NCBI RefSeq assembly: GCF_000682715.1
Contig: NZ_AWFH01000011.1
Coordinates: 1 to 50,376 of the forward strand
DNA length: 50,376 nt
Direction: 5' to 3'
DNA from: Hyphomonas atlantica corrig.
GTDB taxonomy: Bacteria; Pseudomonadota; Alphaproteobacteria; Caulobacterales; Hyphomonadaceae
Made by a program: the position numbers and the translations under genes. Within the stretch, counting starts at the first letter, position 1. The number at the start of each line of letters is the position of its first letter. The notes beneath the pieces were generated by a model, which saw only the letters and a program-made list of their open reading frames with translations, was not told the origin of the DNA and did no database searches. Below are positions 48,616-50,376 of this stretch, piece after piece.

Positions 48616-50027
48616 CCTGGCGTCTTCTCGTCCTAATTCTACTTGCAAGAGGTCTTGGTCTCACTGCCGCAGGGCAGGATAACACGCCGCGAATTGGGGA
48701 TCCCTATTTCCATTCATCCGGATCATGGGGACAGGCTTTCCGTGACCAATGGGCTTTTGAGGCAATCGGGATGGGGGATCCGAACGGGGTCTGGGACGCG
48801 CTCGGTGAAACACCGAGTCCGGTAATTGTCGCGATGATCGACACCGGGATCGACTGGAACCATCTCGATTTGTCGTGGGGAAGCCTCTGGGTCAATGAAG
48901 ACGAAGTCATCGGCAACGGCATAGACGATGATGGCAATGGCTATGTTGATGATCAAATTGGCTGGGACTTCATGGCCAGTACGAACCAGCCTTGGGACTA
49001 TGATGGTCATGGTACTTTTACAAGCGGTCTGATCGCGGCTGAGGTGAACAATGGCATCGGGATGACGGGGATGAACCCCTATGCACGCATCATGGTACTA
49101 AAAGCGGTCAATAATTTCGGGCGAACCCGAACAGCTTACGTCACTGAGGCGATTCGCTATGCGGTTGATAATGGCGCACGCGTAATCAATCTCAGTTTGG
49201 GAGGCCCCGCTGCACCCGAACTGGAGACCGTGGCGCTCGAATATGCCGCAGAGAAGAATGTCCTGATCGTCGTCGCTGCTGGCAACGAAGGACAGGAACT
49301 GGCAGATTATGCTTTCGTCAATCACCCTGCCGTGATCACAGTCGCTGCGATCGGCGAGAATGGCGAACGCGCCCCTTTTTCCAATTGGGGACCGCAAATC
49401 TCGATCGCGGCCCCCGGCGAAGACATTCTGTCGCTTAGAGCGCGCGGGACTGACACTCTTCTGAACCTGACGGTCGCCTATCAGCGCGGATCAGCGATCG
49501 TTGGTCCGGATAAACGCTACTACCAAGCGACGGGAACATCCTTTGCTGCGCCGCTCGTCACAGGCGCCGCGTCATTGCTCTGGTCGCGAGACCCTTCCCT
49601 CAGCGCCCAGCAGGTGCGTCAGCTTTTACTTCAGTCAGCACAGGATATAGGGGCTGCGGGCATTGATCAGTTCACAGGTTATGGGGCGCTCGATGTTGGA
49701 GCGGCGTTGGGCGCAGACCCCAACGCCTCGATTGTCGCCGACATATCCGGCGTACGTGTTGTGCAGGGCGCGAACGGACCAGCCGCCGAAATCATTGGCA
49801 CTGCAGAGTCAGACGAACTGGAAAGCTACATCGTTGAGATCGGTGAAGGCGAGGCCCCCGAACGTTGGAAGCAGGTCGCACAAGGTCGCACCACGGTGAG
49901 CAAGACTGTTCTGGCCACCATAAATGCCGGTGAGTTCGCAGGGGCGTCTGTCTGGACGTTACGATTGGTGGTCAAGCGCTCCGGCGGACGGACTCAAGAA
50001 ACGCTATTTCGTTTGGCTCTGGGCTGA
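48612..50027 (+). CDS. Subtilisin-family (S8) serine protease, secreted
   Basis: A 471-aa S8 protease. The triad is Asp77 (VAMIDTGIDW), His133 (DGHGTFTSGLIAA) and Ser310 (ATGTSFAAPLVTGAASLL), with the oxyanion Asn225 in AAGNEG. An acidic GNGIDDDGNGYVDD loop (about 101-114) is a likely Ca2+ site. A short signal peptide precedes the catalytic domain by only about 50 residues, so no recognisable I9-type propeptide is present. The C-terminal ~100 residues form a strand-rich domain. The ATG at 48612 overlaps the stop of the giant protein by 4 bp, so the two are coupled; the protease may process its neighbour. Confidence 0.93.
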   Translation: MTWRLLVLILLARGLGLTAAGQDNTPRIGDPYFHSSGSWGQAFRDQWAFEAIGMGDPNGVWDALGETPSPVIVAMIDTGIDWNHLDLSWGSLWVNEDEVIGNGIDDDGNGYVDDQIGWDFMASTNQPWDYDGHGTFTSGLIAAEVNNGIGMTGMNPYARIMVLKAVNNFGRTRTAYVTEAIRYAVDNGARVINLSLGGPAAPELETVALEYAAEKNVLIVVAAGNEGQELADYAFVNHPAVITVAAIGENGERAPFSNWGPQISIAAPGEDILSLRARGTDTLLNLTVAYQRGSAIVGPDKRYYQATGTSFAAPLVTGAASLLWSRDPSLSAQQVRQLLLQSAQDIGAAGIDQFTGYGALDVGAALGADPNASIVADISGVRVVQGANGPAAEIIGTAESDELESYIVEIGEGEAPERWKQVAQGRTTVSKTVLATINAGEFAGASVWTLRLVVKRSGGRTQETLFRLALG

Positions 50028-50152
50028 TGGCAGCGGTTGACCCAAAGCTGACATAGGCGAGCGCCATAAAACGCCCTAAACGGACGCTGGTGGCCCGCAG
50101 TTCTTGAGCGAAACTCAAACGCGCAGTAGAGATTGATGTCGCCGCACTTTAC

Positions 50153-50172
50153 ATGCAACATTGTTGTTGCAT
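50153..50172. promoter_or_regulatory. ArsR-type operator ATGCAAC-N6-GTTGCAT
   Basis: Perfect 7-bp arms (50153-50159 and 50166-50172) lie 9 bp upstream of the ArsR-like start codon. The placement fits autorepression by the regulator. Confidence 0.55.
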
Positions 50173-50181
50173 ATACAAAGG

Positions 50182-50376
50182 ATGGGCATTCCATTTGATC
50201 CACAACTCAGCCGCGTGTTTCGCGCCTTGGGCGACGATACGCGGTTGCTGATCCTTGATGAACTGCGCAGGCGCAATGATCAGACATTGTTTGAAATATG
50301 CGCTCGGTTGTTTGAAGAGTATTCGGTCACACTCTCACGGCAAGGCTGCTCTGCCCCACCGAGGTGGTCCACCGGT
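50182..50376 (+). CDS. ArsR-family regulator, truncated by window end
   Basis: The visible 65 residues match the start of an ArsR/SmtB winged-helix repressor: FDPQLSRVFRALGDDTRLLI, LDELRRRNDQTLFEICARLF and YSVTLSRQG. After this, GCSAPPRWSTG departs from the family pattern (usually SQHLAVL or similar). The gene may therefore be disrupted by another element just at the window edge. The ATG is preceded by AAAGG at very short spacing. No metal-binding Cys pair is visible in the part present. Confidence 0.7.
   Translation, partial: MGIPFDPQLSRVFRALGDDTRLLILDELRRRNDQTLFEICARLFEEYSVTLSRQGCSAPPRWSTG

Noticed and set aside
1..50376. CRISPR array, rRNA or tRNA genes
   Set aside because: No regularly spaced repeats and no complete tRNA or rRNA features were seen on either strand.

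Overview
The window looks like an accessory region of an alphaproteobacterial chromosome or large plasmid. The signs are a perfect GTTC-N7-GTTC LexA box (the alphaproteobacterial form), the gene families present, and the mix of moderately GC-rich genes with insertion sequences. A Hyphomonadaceae-like marine or freshwater host is a guess. No rRNA, tRNA or CRISPR array was seen.

Layout. (1) 1-1827: an IS110-family element that truncates an IS3-family remnant. (2) 1921-9321: a copper/heavy-metal block. It holds copA-copB (multicopper oxidase and outer-membrane CopB), a CnrYXH-like ECF sigma / periplasmic sensor / anti-sigma operon, a Met/His-rich periplasmic protein, an EamA exporter and an orphan Rieske protein. 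(3) 9318-12439: lipid genes (FAD reductase, desaturase, patatin). (4) 12548-22470: one long, tightly packed minus-strand run. It begins with acetate/acyl-CoA genes (DUF3141 hydrolase, ackA, pta, thiolase, fabI) and continues without a clear break into copper genes (YHS protein, CPH-type Cu ATPase, two small membrane proteins, an ICMT-like methyltransferase). (5) 22596-25951: an ECF sigma gene facing a visibly AT-richer three-gene cassette, made of an unknown 446-aa protein, an Xre/MbcA-like antitoxin and a RES-domain toxin, preceded by a perfect 27-bp inverted repeat. (6) 26156-32802: formyltransferase-like gene, cfa, ppk2, an intact IS407-like element splitting a small membrane-protein gene, a membrane-anchored protein and nhaA. 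(7) 33066-37180: a DprA-like/phosphoribosyltransferase pair behind a LexA box, aidB and a methyltransferase. (8) 37385-41149: a 2-hydroxyacid dehydrogenase, a type II GAPDH fragment carrying a second intact IS3-family element, a half-size GDT1 transporter and a rhodanese. (9) 41789-50027: a LuxR-type regulator divergent from an operon of an outer-membrane barrel, a 1375-aa Ig-repeat protein and a subtilisin. An ArsR-type regulator runs off the end.

Strongest regulatory result: three promoters share (G/A)AGGG-N12-GC(T/C)GCGTA with identical spacing. They lie before the sigma operon itself, before copAB and before the Met/His-rich gene. This defines a likely regulon of the CnrH-like sigma factor. 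The CnrX-like sensor keeps the four CnrX metal ligands at a constant offset but has Val where CnrX has its Met ligand, which fits a changed metal specificity (copper is the obvious guess).

Best candidates for new biology: the hairpin-headed unknown/Xre/RES cassette; the SOS-controlled DprA-phosphoribosyltransferase pair; the barrel/Ig-giant/subtilisin operon; and two C9-looped hairpins in the 317-bp gap before the orphan Rieske gene. Everything here was read by eye; no database search was run.
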